Source: DASVXQ01 sp046727955
GTDB lineage: Bacteria; Actinomycetota; CALGFH01
NCBI GenBank assembly: GCA_046727955.1
Contig: JBKPDO010000066.1
Location: 1 to 56,739 of the forward strand
DNA: 56,739 nucleotides
Reading direction: 5' to 3'
Position 1 is the stretch's first letter. Every line of letters begins with the position of its first letter. The notes under the pieces are model-generated. The model had not been told where the DNA came from. It searched no databases and saw only the letters and a program-made list of their open reading frames with translations. The position numbers and the translations under genes are program-made. Of the stretch, positions 24,183-33,043 are shown in pieces.

Positions 24183-25280
24183 TTACAGCGAGGTCGTGGC
24201 CGGCACGATCCGGGCGCCGTGCCCGCTGCGGGCCGCCTGGTAGAGCGCGTGCACGATCCGGCTCGCCTTCAGGCCGTCCCTGCCAGGGATCGGCACCGGG
24301 GTGCCGGCGAGCACAGCGGCGGCAAAGCCTTCGAACGCCAGGTGGCGTGCGTCGGCCAGGGTGGCACCCGGCGCCGCCGGCGCGAAGGCGCACTCCCGCC
24401 AGGCGCCTTCGTCGCGGGTGAACAGCGCGAGAGAGCCCACCGCCCACGGCGAGGGCAGCAGGATCTGTCCTCGGCTGCCGTAGAGCCGGTTCACCCAGCG
24501 CTCGCCGGGTCCCGTCCCACCCGGAAGGGACGCGGCGGCCTCAAGGCTGCCGAAGGCGCCGTTTGAGCACGAGAAGATCGCCAGGGCGAGGTCCTCGACG
24601 TCGCCTGGGCACGCGAGGTTGGCCGTCACCGCCTCGACGTGCTCGACCTCCAGGTCGGTGATCCACAGGACCGCGTCCAGGTCGTGGATCGTGTTCATGA
24701 GGGCGACGCCGCCGCCGGCCTGTGCCACCCACTGTCGCCAGCCGCTCGCCACCCGGCCGGTGAGCCCGCTGCTCCAGTAGGCAGGGGCCTTGTCGTTGCG
24801 AAAGGTGACCCGGAATCCGGTCACAGTGCCGATGGCCCCGGCCCGCACCAGCTCGTGCGCTTCGCGGTAGGCCACCGTGTCGCGGGCGACGAACGGCACG
24901 CCACAGGCCACCCTGGCCTTTTCGCACCCGTCGACGATCGCCGCCGCGTCATCGGGTGTCACGCCCATCGGCTTCTCGACGAAAACGTGCTTGCCGGCGG
25001 CGGCCGCCAGCAGCGCCAGGTCGCGGTGCAGGTAGTGGGGCGTGCAGATGTAGACGGCATCGACCGCCGGGTCCGCCAGCAGCGCCTCCACCGACGGTGC
25101 CACGGCGCCTCGGTAACGTGCCGCCAGGTCGGCGGCAAGGTCGGCGCGCGGATCGGCCACAAGCCGCAGCGACGCGCTGAGCGTGTCGCGAACCGCTTCG
25201 GCGGAGGCGACCGCGACCTCGCCGGCGCCGATGAACCCAAACCCAAGCCGCTCGCCGCCGTCCGCCGCCGCTCCGCCCAC
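24183..25280 (-). CDS. Gfo/Idh/MocA-family NAD(P)-dependent oxidoreductase
   Basis: 365 aa. N-terminal Rossmann domain 'GFIGAGEVAVASAEAV', 'DAVYICTPHYLHRDLALLAA', conserved EKPMG motif. The C-terminal alpha/beta domain contains 'AQAGGGVALMNTIHDLDAVL', with the catalytic His/Asp region typical of sugar and inositol dehydrogenases. The GTG start is supported by GAGGTG 6 nt upstream. It is divergent from the LacI regulator and its operon, so probably part of the same carbohydrate pathway. Substrate unknown. Confidence 0.9.
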   Translation of the reverse strand: MGGAAADGGERLGFGFIGAGEVAVASAEAVRDTLSASLRLVADPRADLAADLAARYRGAVAPSVEALLADPAVDAVYICTPHYLHRDLALLAAAAGKHVFVEKPMGVTPDDAAAIVDGCEKARVACGVPFVARDTVAYREAHELVRAGAIGTVTGFRVTFRNDKAPAYWSSGLTGRVASGWRQWVAQAGGGVALMNTIHDLDAVLWITDLEVEHVEAVTANLACPGDVEDLALAIFSCSNGAFGSLEAAASLPGGTGPGERWVNRLYGSRGQILLPSPWAVGSLALFTRDEGAWRECAFAPAAPGATLADARHLAFEGFAAAVLAGTPVPIPGRDGLKASRIVHALYQAARSGHGARIVPATTSL

Positions 25281-25295
25281 GCGCCCACCTCACCC

Positions 25296-25359
25296 TTGAC
25301 ATCGCTGGAGCGGTCAGCCTACCGTGCGGCATCGCCGCTTGGAAAAGGATTTCCGGAAA
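25296..25359 (+). promoter_or_regulatory. Promoter and LacI-type operator in the divergent gap
   Basis: A perfect -35 TTGACA (25296-25301), 18-nt spacer and -10-like TACCGT (25320-25325) precede the LacI gene. At 25350-25359 lies TTTCCGGAAA, a perfect palindrome with the central CG typical of LacI-family operators. It sits inside a near-duplicate of 14 bp (GGAAAAGGATTTCC / GGAAAAGGAATTCC). The position just before ATG 25369 suggests autorepression and control of the divergent dehydrogenase. Confidence 0.65.
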
Positions 25360-25368
25360 AGGAATTCC

Positions 25369-26412
25369 ATGGGATCGGTGTTCGACGTTGCGCGCCGCGC
25401 CGACGTCTCGCCGGCGACGGTCTCGCGAGTCCTGTCGGGCTCGTCGCACCCGGTGCGGCAGGAGACGCGCGAGCGGGTCCTGCGGGCCGCCGAGGAGCTC
25501 GGGTTCCGGCCGAACATGCTGGCTCGGGCGCTGCTCACCGCCCGCACCCACACGGTCGGGGCGATCGTGCACGACATCTCCGACCCATACTTCGCCGAGA
25601 TCGTGCGCGGCATCGAAGACTGCTCCCACCTGCGCGACTACCGCGTGTTCGTGTGCAGCTCAGATCGCGATCCGGCCCGGGAGCTGGGCTACGTGCGGGC
25701 GCTGTTCGCCTACCGGGTGGACGGCATCGTGCTGGCCGGCGGCGGCATCGAGGACAGGGAGTACCTACGCGAGCTTCGCAAGCTCCTGAAAGCCTACGAA
25801 GAGCAGGGCGGCGCCGTGGTGACGCTGGCCCCGCACGGCTACCGGGCGACCAGCGTGGTGGCTGACAACCGGGGTGGCGCCGCCGCCATGACCCGCCACC
25901 TGCTCGCCCTCGGGCACCGGCGCATCGCGTACGTCACCGGCGCGGCCCACATCCGCACCAGCGCGGTGCGGCTGGCCGGCTACCGCGATGCCCTCGCCGA
26001 AGCGGGCGTCGCCTTCGACCCGGAGCTGGTGGTGAGCGGCGAGTTCAAGGCCGAGGTCGCGGCGCGGGCGGTCGGCCAGCTCGTCGAGCGCCGCTTCGAC
26101 TGGACGGCGGTGTTCGCAGCGAGCGACGTCATGGCCTTTGGGGTCATGCACGAGCTCTCGCGGCGTGGCCTGCGCGTGCCCGAGGACGTCTCGGTGGCCG
26201 GCTTCGACGACGTGTCGATGTCCGCCTACGCCCACACGCCGCTCACCACCGTCCGGATCGCCATGCACGAGATGGGGCGCGAGGGGATGAACGCCATCCT
26301 GGCGCTCCGGGGCGGGGCACGGCCGAGGTCGCGGCAGCTGGAGACCACCGTGGTCGAGCGGGCCTCCACCGCACCTGCGCCGACGCCGACCTGGAAGGGA
26401 GGCCAGCGGTGA
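25369..26412 (+). CDS. LacI-family transcriptional regulator
   Basis: 347 aa: N-terminal HTH 'SVFDVARRADVSPATVSRVL' with the hinge-helix region 'RPNMLARALLTARTHTVGAI', then a periplasmic-binding-protein-like effector domain ('DYRVFVCSSDRDP', 'AVFAASDVMAFGVMHELSRR', 'VAGFDDVSMSAYAHTPLTTV'). Inducer is probably a sugar-like molecule. GTGA overlap with the next gene makes it the first cistron of the operon; the palindromic operator upstream predicts autoregulation. Confidence 0.95.
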   Translation: MGSVFDVARRADVSPATVSRVLSGSSHPVRQETRERVLRAAEELGFRPNMLARALLTARTHTVGAIVHDISDPYFAEIVRGIEDCSHLRDYRVFVCSSDRDPARELGYVRALFAYRVDGIVLAGGGIEDREYLRELRKLLKAYEEQGGAVVTLAPHGYRATSVVADNRGGAAAMTRHLLALGHRRIAYVTGAAHIRTSAVRLAGYRDALAEAGVAFDPELVVSGEFKAEVAARAVGQLVERRFDWTAVFAASDVMAFGVMHELSRRGLRVPEDVSVAGFDDVSMSAYAHTPLTTVRIAMHEMGREGMNAILALRGGARPRSRQLETTVVERASTAPAPTPTWKGGQR

Positions 26413-27329
26413 ACCGACCCGACCTGCGAGGGCTGACCGCGGCGATCGTCACGCCGATGCACCCCGACTTCTCGGTGGACGAGGCGTCGCTGCGACGCTA
26501 CGTCCGCTGGATCGCCGCCCAGGGCGTCGCCGGCATTGCCGTCAACGTCGACACCGGCGAGGGCATGCACCTCTCCCCCAGCGAACGCACCGGCACGCTG
26601 GAGGTGGTGCTGGACGAAGTGGGCGACCGCACCACGGTCGTCGCCGGGCTCACCGCCTCCGCCACCCAAACCGCGGCCAGCGCGGCCGCACAGATGGCCT
26701 CGCTCGGCGCTGACGCCCTCCTGGTCTTCCCCCATCCGGTCTTCCTGGGGGAACCGCTCGATCCCGAGATCGCGGTCCGCTACCACGAGGCCGTCGCGCA
26801 GGCGTCCGGGCTGCCGCTCATCGCCTTCCAGCTCCAGCCCGCCCTGGGTGGCGTGAACTTCGCCGCCGAAGTGCTGGCAGGGATCATGAGCGTCGAGGGC
26901 GTGGTGGCGATCAAGGAAGCCTCCTTCGACGCCAAGCGGTTCGTCGAAACCGTCCGCCTGGTCTCGTCGCTGCCATCCGGGGCGATCGTGCTCAACGGCA
27001 ACGACAACTTCCTGCTGGAGGCCTACCTGCTGGGAGCCGAGGGAGCGCTGCTCGGGTTCGGCACGCTGGCGGCGGCCGAGCAGGTCGAGATGCGCCAGGT
27101 CCTGCTGGATGGCGACCTCGAGAAGGCCGGCGACCTCGGGCGGCGGCTGCAGGCGCTGTGCGACGTGATCTTCGCCGCGCCGGTCCGCGACTACCGGGCC
27201 CGGCTCAAGCACGCGCTGGCCGAGCTCGGTGTCATCGCGGAGGCCCACGTCCGGCCGCCGCTGCTGCCACTTGGCGAGCCCGAGCGCGCGCGGGTCGAGC
27301 AGGCCCTCGAGCAGGCGGGCCTCCGGTGA
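26409..27329 (+). CDS. Dihydrodipicolinate synthase-family lyase/aldolase (DapA-like)
   Basis: 306 aa TIM barrel of the NAL/DapA superfamily: 'GLTAAIVTPMHPDFSVDEAS', 'GVAGIAVNVDTGEG' (in place of GTTGE), Schiff-base Lys in 'VVAIKEASFD'. The usual Tyr of the YxxP segment appears as Phe ('LIAFQLQPALGG'), so chemistry may differ from classical DapA. In a sugar-type ABC operon it is more likely a keto-acid aldolase or dehydratase than lysine biosynthesis. GTG start overlaps the LacI stop. Confidence 0.9.
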   Translation: MNRPDLRGLTAAIVTPMHPDFSVDEASLRRYVRWIAAQGVAGIAVNVDTGEGMHLSPSERTGTLEVVLDEVGDRTTVVAGLTASATQTAASAAAQMASLGADALLVFPHPVFLGEPLDPEIAVRYHEAVAQASGLPLIAFQLQPALGGVNFAAEVLAGIMSVEGVVAIKEASFDAKRFVETVRLVSSLPSGAIVLNGNDNFLLEAYLLGAEGALLGFGTLAAAEQVEMRQVLLDGDLEKAGDLGRRLQALCDVIFAAPVRDYRARLKHALAELGVIAEAHVRPPLLPLGEPERARVEQALEQAGLR

Positions 27330-28402
27330 CCACCGCCGGCGGCGAGGGGACGCGCCTGCGCTTCGGCGTTTTCCTGCCCACCTTCTGTGAAGCCGACGGG
27401 CGCAGCGGCGCCGAGGTGGCAAGCTTCGCGCGGCACGCCGAGCGGCTCGGGTTCGACTCGCTCTGGGCGACCGACCACCTCCTGCACGGCAGCGTCTTCT
27501 ACCGCACGCCCTGGCTCGACCCGCTGCTGAGCCTCGCGTTCGCGGCGAGCGTCACCTCGCGCGTCCGCCTCGGCACCTCGGTGCTGGTGATGCCGACCCG
27601 GCATCCGCTGCTGCTCGCAAAGGACATCAGCACGCTGCAGGCGCTCTCCGGGGAACGGCTCATCCTGGGGGTGGGGACCGGCTGGGACCCGCGGGAGTTC
27701 GAGGCGCTGGGCCAGCGCAAGGCGGAGCGCGGCGCGCGGACGCAGGAGGCCATCGAGGTCGTCCGCCGGCTGCTCGACGGGAAGCCGACGACGTTCGAGG
27801 GCAGGTTCACGCGCCTCGACGACGTCGAGGTCGGCCCGCCGCCGAAGCGCCGCCTGGAGCTGTGGGTTGGAGGAGGGCGGCAGGTCGCGCACCCGAAATC
27901 GCCGGAGCAGCCGGTCTTCGCGCCAGCGGTCCTCGACCGCATCGCGCGGGCGGACGGGTGGATCTCGCGGCCGACGTCGACCGCGGCGCAGATCGCCGAG
28001 GACGGGCAGCGGATCGCGGCGCACAGGGCGTCGATCGCCGCGGGCGGAGGTGACGGCTTCGTCGTCGCGCACGAGAACTTCCTCCACCTCGTGGCAGGCG
28101 ACGACCCGGCGGCTGTCCGCAGGGAGCAGCGGCAGGCGTTCGAACGGGTGATGGGCCACGAGCGCCCGTTCGAGTACTTCGATCGCGTCTATCTGACGGG
28201 CACCGAAGCGGAGGCGGTGCGCAAGCTCGAAGACCGGATCGCCGCCGGGGTCCGCTACTTCATGCTCCACACCCTCGTGCCCTCGGTCGACCAGCTCAAG
28301 CTGTGGATGGAACGGATCATCCCGCGGCTCCAGGGCCAGACCGGCGCACGTCAGCCTCAGCCAGAGCCAGCACAACCAACGACGGGAGGTTGCGATGAGT
28401 AA
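27326..28402 (+). CDS. LLM-class (luciferase-like) flavin oxidoreductase, probably F420-dependent
   Basis: 358 aa. N-terminus 'LRFGVFLPTF', 'FARHAERLGFDSLWATDHLL', 'VRLGTSVLVMPTRHPLLLAK', 'LSGERLILGVGTGWDPREFE'. These are typical F420-dependent LLM features, including the cofactor-binding GVGTGW loop. It starts with GTG overlapping the preceding stop and ends 8 nt inside the binding-protein gene. The role in this operon is probably oxidation of the imported substrate; the compound is unknown. Confidence 0.9.
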   Translation: MTTAGGEGTRLRFGVFLPTFCEADGRSGAEVASFARHAERLGFDSLWATDHLLHGSVFYRTPWLDPLLSLAFAASVTSRVRLGTSVLVMPTRHPLLLAKDISTLQALSGERLILGVGTGWDPREFEALGQRKAERGARTQEAIEVVRRLLDGKPTTFEGRFTRLDDVEVGPPPKRRLELWVGGGRQVAHPKSPEQPVFAPAVLDRIARADGWISRPTSTAAQIAEDGQRIAAHRASIAAGGGDGFVVAHENFLHLVAGDDPAAVRREQRQAFERVMGHERPFEYFDRVYLTGTEAEAVRKLEDRIAAGVRYFMLHTLVPSVDQLKLWMERIIPRLQGQTGARQPQPEPAQPTTGGCDE

Positions 28403-29723
28403 CCATCCGCGCCCGGGCTGGTCCGCCGCCCGACTCGCGGCCGTGCTCGTCGGCGTCGTCGCGCTCGTTGCGACGAGCTGCAGCAGCGGCGGTGGCGGCA
28501 GAGCCGCATCGTCGGGCGGGACCGGGCCGATCGACACCAGCGAAGACGTCAAGGGCCAGACCATCACCGTGCTGCTGCCTTCGTGGGGCGAGCTTCCCAA
28601 GGAGCTGGTGCAGCGGTTCGAGCAGCAGTCCGGCGTGAAGGTCAAGCTCAACATCGCCGAGTGGGACGCCATCCGCAACAAGATATCGATCGCCGGGGCC
28701 GCCAACAGCCAGCTCGCGGACGTCATCGAGTTCGACTGGTCGTGGACGGGGCAGTACGGCCGCGCCGGCTGGTTCGTGCCGCTGGAGCGGTACCTGGGGC
28801 CGTCGCAGCTCCCGGACATGACCAACAACAGCACCTTCTCGGTGAACGGGCACCTGTACGGGGCCTGCTACAACAACGACTTCCGGATGTTCCAGTACAA
28901 CAAGAAGGACTTCGCCAAGGCCGGGATCAGCGGCCCGCCAGCCACCTTCGAGGAGCTGCGCAACGACCTTGTCACCCTCAAGCAGAAGGGGGTCAAGCAG
29001 TACCCGCTCGGCTGGCCGCTCGAGCCCATGGAGGACAACCCGCAGGCCTGGTACCTGTTGATCCTCGCAATGGGCGGCCAGCTGTTCGACGCCACCAACA
29101 AACCCCAGTTCACCGAGCCGGGCTCCGCCGGGTACAAGGCGCTCGACTTCCTGGTCTCGGCGTACAAAGACGGGCTGATCGAGCCTGGCGCCGTGTCGAT
29201 GTCCAACGACGCGCAGGGTGAGTGGTGGCGGGCCGGCAACCCCTCGGTCACCTACGCGGCGCCGAGCGACTTCGTGACCAACGAGGACCCCAAGCAGTCG
29301 AAGATCGTAGGCCAGACCGCCCCGTTCCTGGTCCCCGGCGTGACCGGCCCGGGCAGCAGCTACGGCCTGCCCGAGGCGCTTGCCATCATGCAGTCCTCCA
29401 AGCACAAGGCCGCGGCGCTGGCGTTCATCAAGTGGTGGATGGACCCGGCGACGCAGGCGCAGATCTACGACACGCTCGGCCTGTACCCGTGCCGGTCGTC
29501 GGTCTTTCAGTCGCTGGTGAAGCAGGGCAAGCTGCGCGGCGGCGACGTGATGCTCGAGGAGCTGAAGCACGTCGTGCCGCTGTTCCCGCAGGGAGCCCCG
29601 GCCTGGTACACGCAGTTCTCGACCGAGGCGGCGTCGCAGATCAACGCGGCCGCCAAGGGCAACGTCACCGTCGCCGACGCGCTCACCCGGCTCGGCGCCA
29701 AGGCAAAGGACCTGGCCGGGTGA
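28395..29723 (+). CDS. ABC transporter extracellular solute-binding lipoprotein
   Basis: 442 aa. A signal peptide with lipobox 'VALVATSC' predicts Cys near residue 29 as the lipid anchor. The mature part is a family 1 solute-binding protein: 'GQTITVLLPSWGELPKELVQ', 'LADVIEFDWSWTGQYG', 'YNNDFRMFQYNKKDFAKAG', 'KHKAAALAFIKWWMDPATQA'. It would deliver a sugar or related compound to the two permeases downstream. ATG 28395 lies inside the end of the LLM gene. Confidence 0.93.
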   Translation: MSNHPRPGWSAARLAAVLVGVVALVATSCSSGGGGRAASSGGTGPIDTSEDVKGQTITVLLPSWGELPKELVQRFEQQSGVKVKLNIAEWDAIRNKISIAGAANSQLADVIEFDWSWTGQYGRAGWFVPLERYLGPSQLPDMTNNSTFSVNGHLYGACYNNDFRMFQYNKKDFAKAGISGPPATFEELRNDLVTLKQKGVKQYPLGWPLEPMEDNPQAWYLLILAMGGQLFDATNKPQFTEPGSAGYKALDFLVSAYKDGLIEPGAVSMSNDAQGEWWRAGNPSVTYAAPSDFVTNEDPKQSKIVGQTAPFLVPGVTGPGSSYGLPEALAIMQSSKHKAAALAFIKWWMDPATQAQIYDTLGLYPCRSSVFQSLVKQGKLRGGDVMLEELKHVVPLFPQGAPAWYTQFSTEAASQINAAAKGNVTVADALTRLGAKAKDLAG

Positions 29724-30700
29724 CAGCCCGGCCGGCGAGCAAGGGCAAGGCCAGGACCAGGACCGCGCCCACGCTCGCCACCCCGGCCGGCGCGGGAGGC
29801 CCCGCGCCTCCGCCGGCCGGGCAGCGTGGGCTCCAGCGTGAGGTGACCCGGCTCGGGTGGGTGCTGGTCGCGCCGGTGGCCGTGCTGATGGTCGTCTTCG
29901 TCCTCTATCCCCTCATCCTCGGCGTCAACATGAGCACGCACGCCACCGACTTCACCGGCACGGGCACGCAGCGCTTCGTCGGGCTCCGCAACTACACGAG
30001 CGTTCTGACCAGCTCCGATACCAAGGCGGCGGTGTTGCACACCGCCGGCTACTGGATCGTGTCGGTGGGCGTGGAGCTGGCGATCGGGCTGGTCGCGGCG
30101 CTCGCGCTCGACCGGCCGTTCCGAGGACGTGGGATCGTGCTCGCCCTGCTGATCCTGCCGTGGGCGCTGCCAGGGGTGGTGGCCGGGCTGCTGTGGTCGC
30201 GCATCCTCGACCCCTCGACCGGCCTGCTCAACAGCCTCCTGCTGCAACTGCACGTCATCCACTCCTACAAGCTGTGGTTCTCGAGCCCGTTGTGGAGCGT
30301 GGCGCTCATCAGCCTGGTCCAGGCGTGGACGGTCGCGCCGCTCAGCACGCTCATCCTGCTCGGAGGGCTCCAGGGGATCCCCAAGGCGCTGTACGAGAGC
30401 GCGGTGGTCGACGGGGCGTCGGCGGTCGCGAGCTTCCGGTGGATCACGCTGCCGCTGCTCGGGCCCTCGATCGCGGTGGCCCTGACGGTGGGCGCGGTGG
30501 TGGCGTTCGGGATCTTCGACGTGATCTACGTCCTCAACGGCACCGCGTTCGAGTCCCGCTCGCTGATGATGCAGGTCTACCTGACCACCTTCCAGGACCT
30601 CGACTTCGGCAAGGGCGTGGCGCTGGCGTTCGTCATCACCGCCATCACCGCCCTCGTCGTCGGCCTGTACCTCCTCGCCCTCCGGCGGACCACGAAGTGA
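29720..30700 (+). CDS. ABC transporter permease (MalF/UgpA type)
   Basis: 326 aa with a basic, Pro-rich head, first TM 'WVLVAPVAVLMVVFVLYPLI' and the EAA loop 'GGLQGIPKALYESAVVDGAS', which docks the ATPase. Six TMs in total. GTG 29720 overlaps the stop of the binding-protein gene. No ATPase gene is present in the operon, so a shared MsmX/MalK-type ATPase elsewhere is implied. Confidence 0.92.
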   Translation: MTARPASKGKARTRTAPTLATPAGAGGPAPPPAGQRGLQREVTRLGWVLVAPVAVLMVVFVLYPLILGVNMSTHATDFTGTGTQRFVGLRNYTSVLTSSDTKAAVLHTAGYWIVSVGVELAIGLVAALALDRPFRGRGIVLALLILPWALPGVVAGLLWSRILDPSTGLLNSLLLQLHVIHSYKLWFSSPLWSVALISLVQAWTVAPLSTLILLGGLQGIPKALYESAVVDGASAVASFRWITLPLLGPSIAVALTVGAVVAFGIFDVIYVLNGTAFESRSLMMQVYLTTFQDLDFGKGVALAFVITAITALVVGLYLLALRRTTK

Positions 30701-30754
30701 GCACGAGGTGAGTGCGAGGTGAGCGCGAGGTGAGCGCGAGGTGAGCGCGACGTG
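30697..30754 (+). repeat. 11-bp tandem repeat bridging two permease genes
   Basis: Five consecutive 11-bp units of the form GTGAGCGCGAG, starting in the last codon/stop of permease 1 and ending at the GTG start (30752) of permease 2. GTG recurs at 30697, 30708, 30719, 30730, 30741 and 30752. Each unit carries an SD-like GAGGTG. All but the last GTG reach an in-frame TGA after four codons. Confidence 0.85.
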
Positions 30755-31597
30755 AAGCCGTCCCGGGCCGGCAGGATCGTCCGGGCGCTGACGATCATCT
30801 TCGTCGTCCTGTGGGCCGCCGCGCCGATCTACGCGGGCCTCGTGACGAGCCTGTCGCGGCAGACCGAGGTGCAGGCGGTCCCGGCGCACTGGTGGCCGTC
30901 ACCGGTGAGCCTCGACGCCTACCGCGACATCCTGCCCGGCACCGGCGGGCCGACGCCGGAAGCCCCGGCGTTCATGCGGGCGATGCTCAACAGCGTCGCG
31001 ATCGCCGGCGGCGCGACCGTGGTCATCCTGCTGCTGTCGGTCGGCTCCGGCTACGCCTTCAACCGGCTCCGCTTCCCCGGCCGGCGGCTGCTGCTGGCGG
31101 CGATCGTGGGGACGCTGGTCATCCCGCTGTTCGCCCTCATCGTGCCGCTGTTTCGGATCATGTCGACCTGGCACCTGATCGACACCAGACTCGGCCTGCT
31201 GCTGCTGTACGTGACCGCCTACGCGCCGCTTGGCATCTGGCTGTTCTATAACTACGCGGCGGCGCTCCCCGCCGAGATCGAGGAGGCCGCCCTTGTCGAC
31301 GGCTGCAGCCGGTTCCAGGCGCTGCGGCGGGTCCTGGTACCGCAGATGATCCCCGGGATCGCGGCGCTCGGGGCGATCCTGCTGCTCAGCACCTGGGGCG
31401 AGTTCCTGATCCCGCTGATCTTCGCGACCACCTCCGACACCCACCCCGTGACCGTCATCATCACCGACTTCGTCGGCAAGTACACCGTCAACGTCCCCCT
31501 GATGATGTCGGCGGGCATCATGTCCCTCATCCCGCCCGCCGTCGTGGCGTTCTTCCTCAACCGCCACATCCGCTCGATGCTGGCCGGCTGGTACTAG
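30752..31597 (+). CDS. ABC transporter permease (MalG/UgpE type)
   Basis: 281 aa, six TMs; EAA loop 'LPAEIEEAALVDGCSRFQAL', C-terminal 'FFLNRHIRSMLAGW', which is the usual end of MalG-type permeases. The GTG start lies at the end of the 11-bp repeat array, whose last unit supplies the ribosome-binding sequence. Last gene of the LacI operon. It is followed by a 73-nt gap to the HTH gene with no obvious terminator. Confidence 0.92.
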   Translation: MKPSRAGRIVRALTIIFVVLWAAAPIYAGLVTSLSRQTEVQAVPAHWWPSPVSLDAYRDILPGTGGPTPEAPAFMRAMLNSVAIAGGATVVILLLSVGSGYAFNRLRFPGRRLLLAAIVGTLVIPLFALIVPLFRIMSTWHLIDTRLGLLLLYVTAYAPLGIWLFYNYAAALPAEIEEAALVDGCSRFQALRRVLVPQMIPGIAALGAILLLSTWGEFLIPLIFATTSDTHPVTVIITDFVGKYTVNVPLMMSAGIMSLIPPAVVAFFLNRHIRSMLAGWY

Positions 31598-31633
31598 CAG
31601 CTATGGATGCTCCGTGTTGAGGTAAGGCAGGGA

Positions 31634-31653
31634 TGTTGCCTATTTGGTCAACA
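31634..31653. promoter_or_regulatory. Palindromic operator upstream of the HTH-kinase-TPR module
   Basis: TGTTG-N10-CAACA, more fully TGTTGCCTATTTGGTCAACA, a near-palindrome ending 17 nt before ATG 31671. It resembles the operator-like site at 13219-13237 (TGTTTCC-tattg-GGCAACA). Likely bound by the module's own XRE protein. Confidence 0.55.
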
Positions 31654-31670
31654 CCAGCTACTGTGCCTCT

Positions 31671-31973
31671 ATGACAGAGAAGGCTTCGGTCGCCGAACTG
31701 CTCCGCCGGCTGCGAGCCGAGCGGGGCGAGTCCCTGCGCGCTGCGGCGCGGGGACTCGGCGTGGATCCTTCCTACCTCTCGCGAGTCGAGAATGGGGAGA
31801 AGACCCCATCGGCTCAGCTGCAGGAGCGGGCAATCGAGCACTACCAGGTGAACGCCGATTTGCTCTACCTTGCCGCCGGTCGCGTGCCGCCGGACGTGGT
31901 CGCCATTCTCCGCGAGCATCCGCAGCTGCTCAAGATGCTAAGAGAGGAGTACGGCAATCGACCCGCTCGCTGA
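31671..31973 (+). CDS. Small XRE-family HTH regulator
   Basis: 100 aa. HTH 'SLRAAARGLGVDPSYLSRVE' followed by 'NGEKTPSAQLQERAIEHYQ', then a short helical tail ('PPDVVAILREHPQLLKMLRE') without an effector domain. ATG 31671 has no strong SD and the transcript leader would be short. The 3' end overlaps the beginning of the kinase gene. Base composition here and through 34760 is visibly less GC-rich than neighbours, suggesting the module was acquired together. Confidence 0.85.
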   Translation: MTEKASVAELLRRLRAERGESLRAAARGLGVDPSYLSRVENGEKTPSAQLQERAIEHYQVNADLLYLAAGRVPPDVVAILREHPQLLKMLREEYGNRPAR

Positions 31974-33043
31974 TCTCTACCTCGGCGCCGTCCTCAACGA
32001 CCGCTATGAGGTCCGGGACTTCCTTGCGACTGGCGGCTTCTGCCTGGTGTTCCGGGGCTGGGATCGCCAGGAGCGTAGGGAGGTGGCCCTCAAGGTGCTG
32101 AAGCATGGCACTACTGGCGCGGGGGTGATCGAGTTCGAGACTGAGGGCCGTCTCCTCTCGGGCCTGACGCGTTGCAGCAATGTGGTCAATTTGCTCGGGG
32201 CTGCGATGGAGAAGGATGCGATTCAGGTACGACCCGTCGCTGCAGCAAACGTCCTCGTCGAGCTGCCTGTCTCGTATATCGTCCTTGAACTAGCCGACGC
32301 CTGTCTTGCCGACCTCCTCGCCGACCGCCACCTGCTTGCGTGGGAGGAGCGACTGCTCCTGTTGCGGCATGTGGTCAAGGGAGTGCATCAAATGCACCTC
32401 CAGGGCATCGTCCACCGAGATCTCAAGTCAGAGAATGCGCTGGTGTTCGCTGTTCCTCGTGAAGGCTTCACGGCGAAGGTCGCGGATCTTGGCCGTAGCC
32501 GGGACCTCAACCAACCAGTCCGGTTCGTGGCCCAGGATTACCTCATAGGTCGAGGGGACTGGCGATTTGCACCTCCCGAGTTCCTCTGGTGGCTGGGCGC
32601 TGACGACCCTACCAGTTTTTCGCCAGGCCGACCTGTATCTCCTTGGCTCCGTATTGTTCGAGCTGGGAACAGGGCAGGGCGTAACTAGCATGTCGTTTGG
32701 CGACGTGTTAGCGGTCCTCAACGCGACAGCCGTACTGGACCCAGCAGTTCGAGCGCGGGAGTACAGAGCTCGGCTAAGTGAGATCAGAGCTCGATATGCG
32801 CCGCCCTTCCACCTCTTCGCCGGCGAGATCCATCCGGTACTCCGGCATGAAGCGGTGCGGCTTCTTCGCCAGTTGTGTGACCCAGACCCTGCTCGTCGGG
32901 AGACGCGATTCCGCGCCGATCGAACGAATGGGACTTGGGGGCTCGAATGGATTCTCCGCAGGATCGACATTTTACGAAAGCTCGCCCGTATGAATCAGCG
33001 CACGGTGGATCGCCTCGCTCAAAGGAAGGCAGTTAGATCATGA
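31957..33043 (+). CDS. Soluble Ser/Thr protein kinase, frame broken at a T5 run and lacking a standard start codon
   Basis: Kinase domain in order: P-loop 'FLATGGFCLVFRGW', ATP Lys in EVALKVLKH, catalytic loop GIVHRDLKSENALV, DLG (for DFG) in VADLGRS, 'APPEFL', then 'QADLYLLGSVLFELGTG'. The frame shifts by one base at TTTTT (32616-32620); removing one T restores a ~361-aa protein. Upstream of the P-loop there is no ATG, GTG or TTG after the TAA at 31939. AGAGGAG is followed 7 nt later by ATC (31957), which may be a mutated or non-canonical start. No TM segment. It ends overlapping the TPR gene (ATGA). A single T error in assembly is possible. Confidence 0.7.

Noticed and set aside
26409..27329. 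DapA-like gene considered as lysine-biosynthetic dapA
   Set aside because: It is in a sugar-type ABC operon, has a divergent GTTGE-equivalent segment (NVDTGEG) and Phe for the conserved Tyr, so a biosynthetic role is unlikely.
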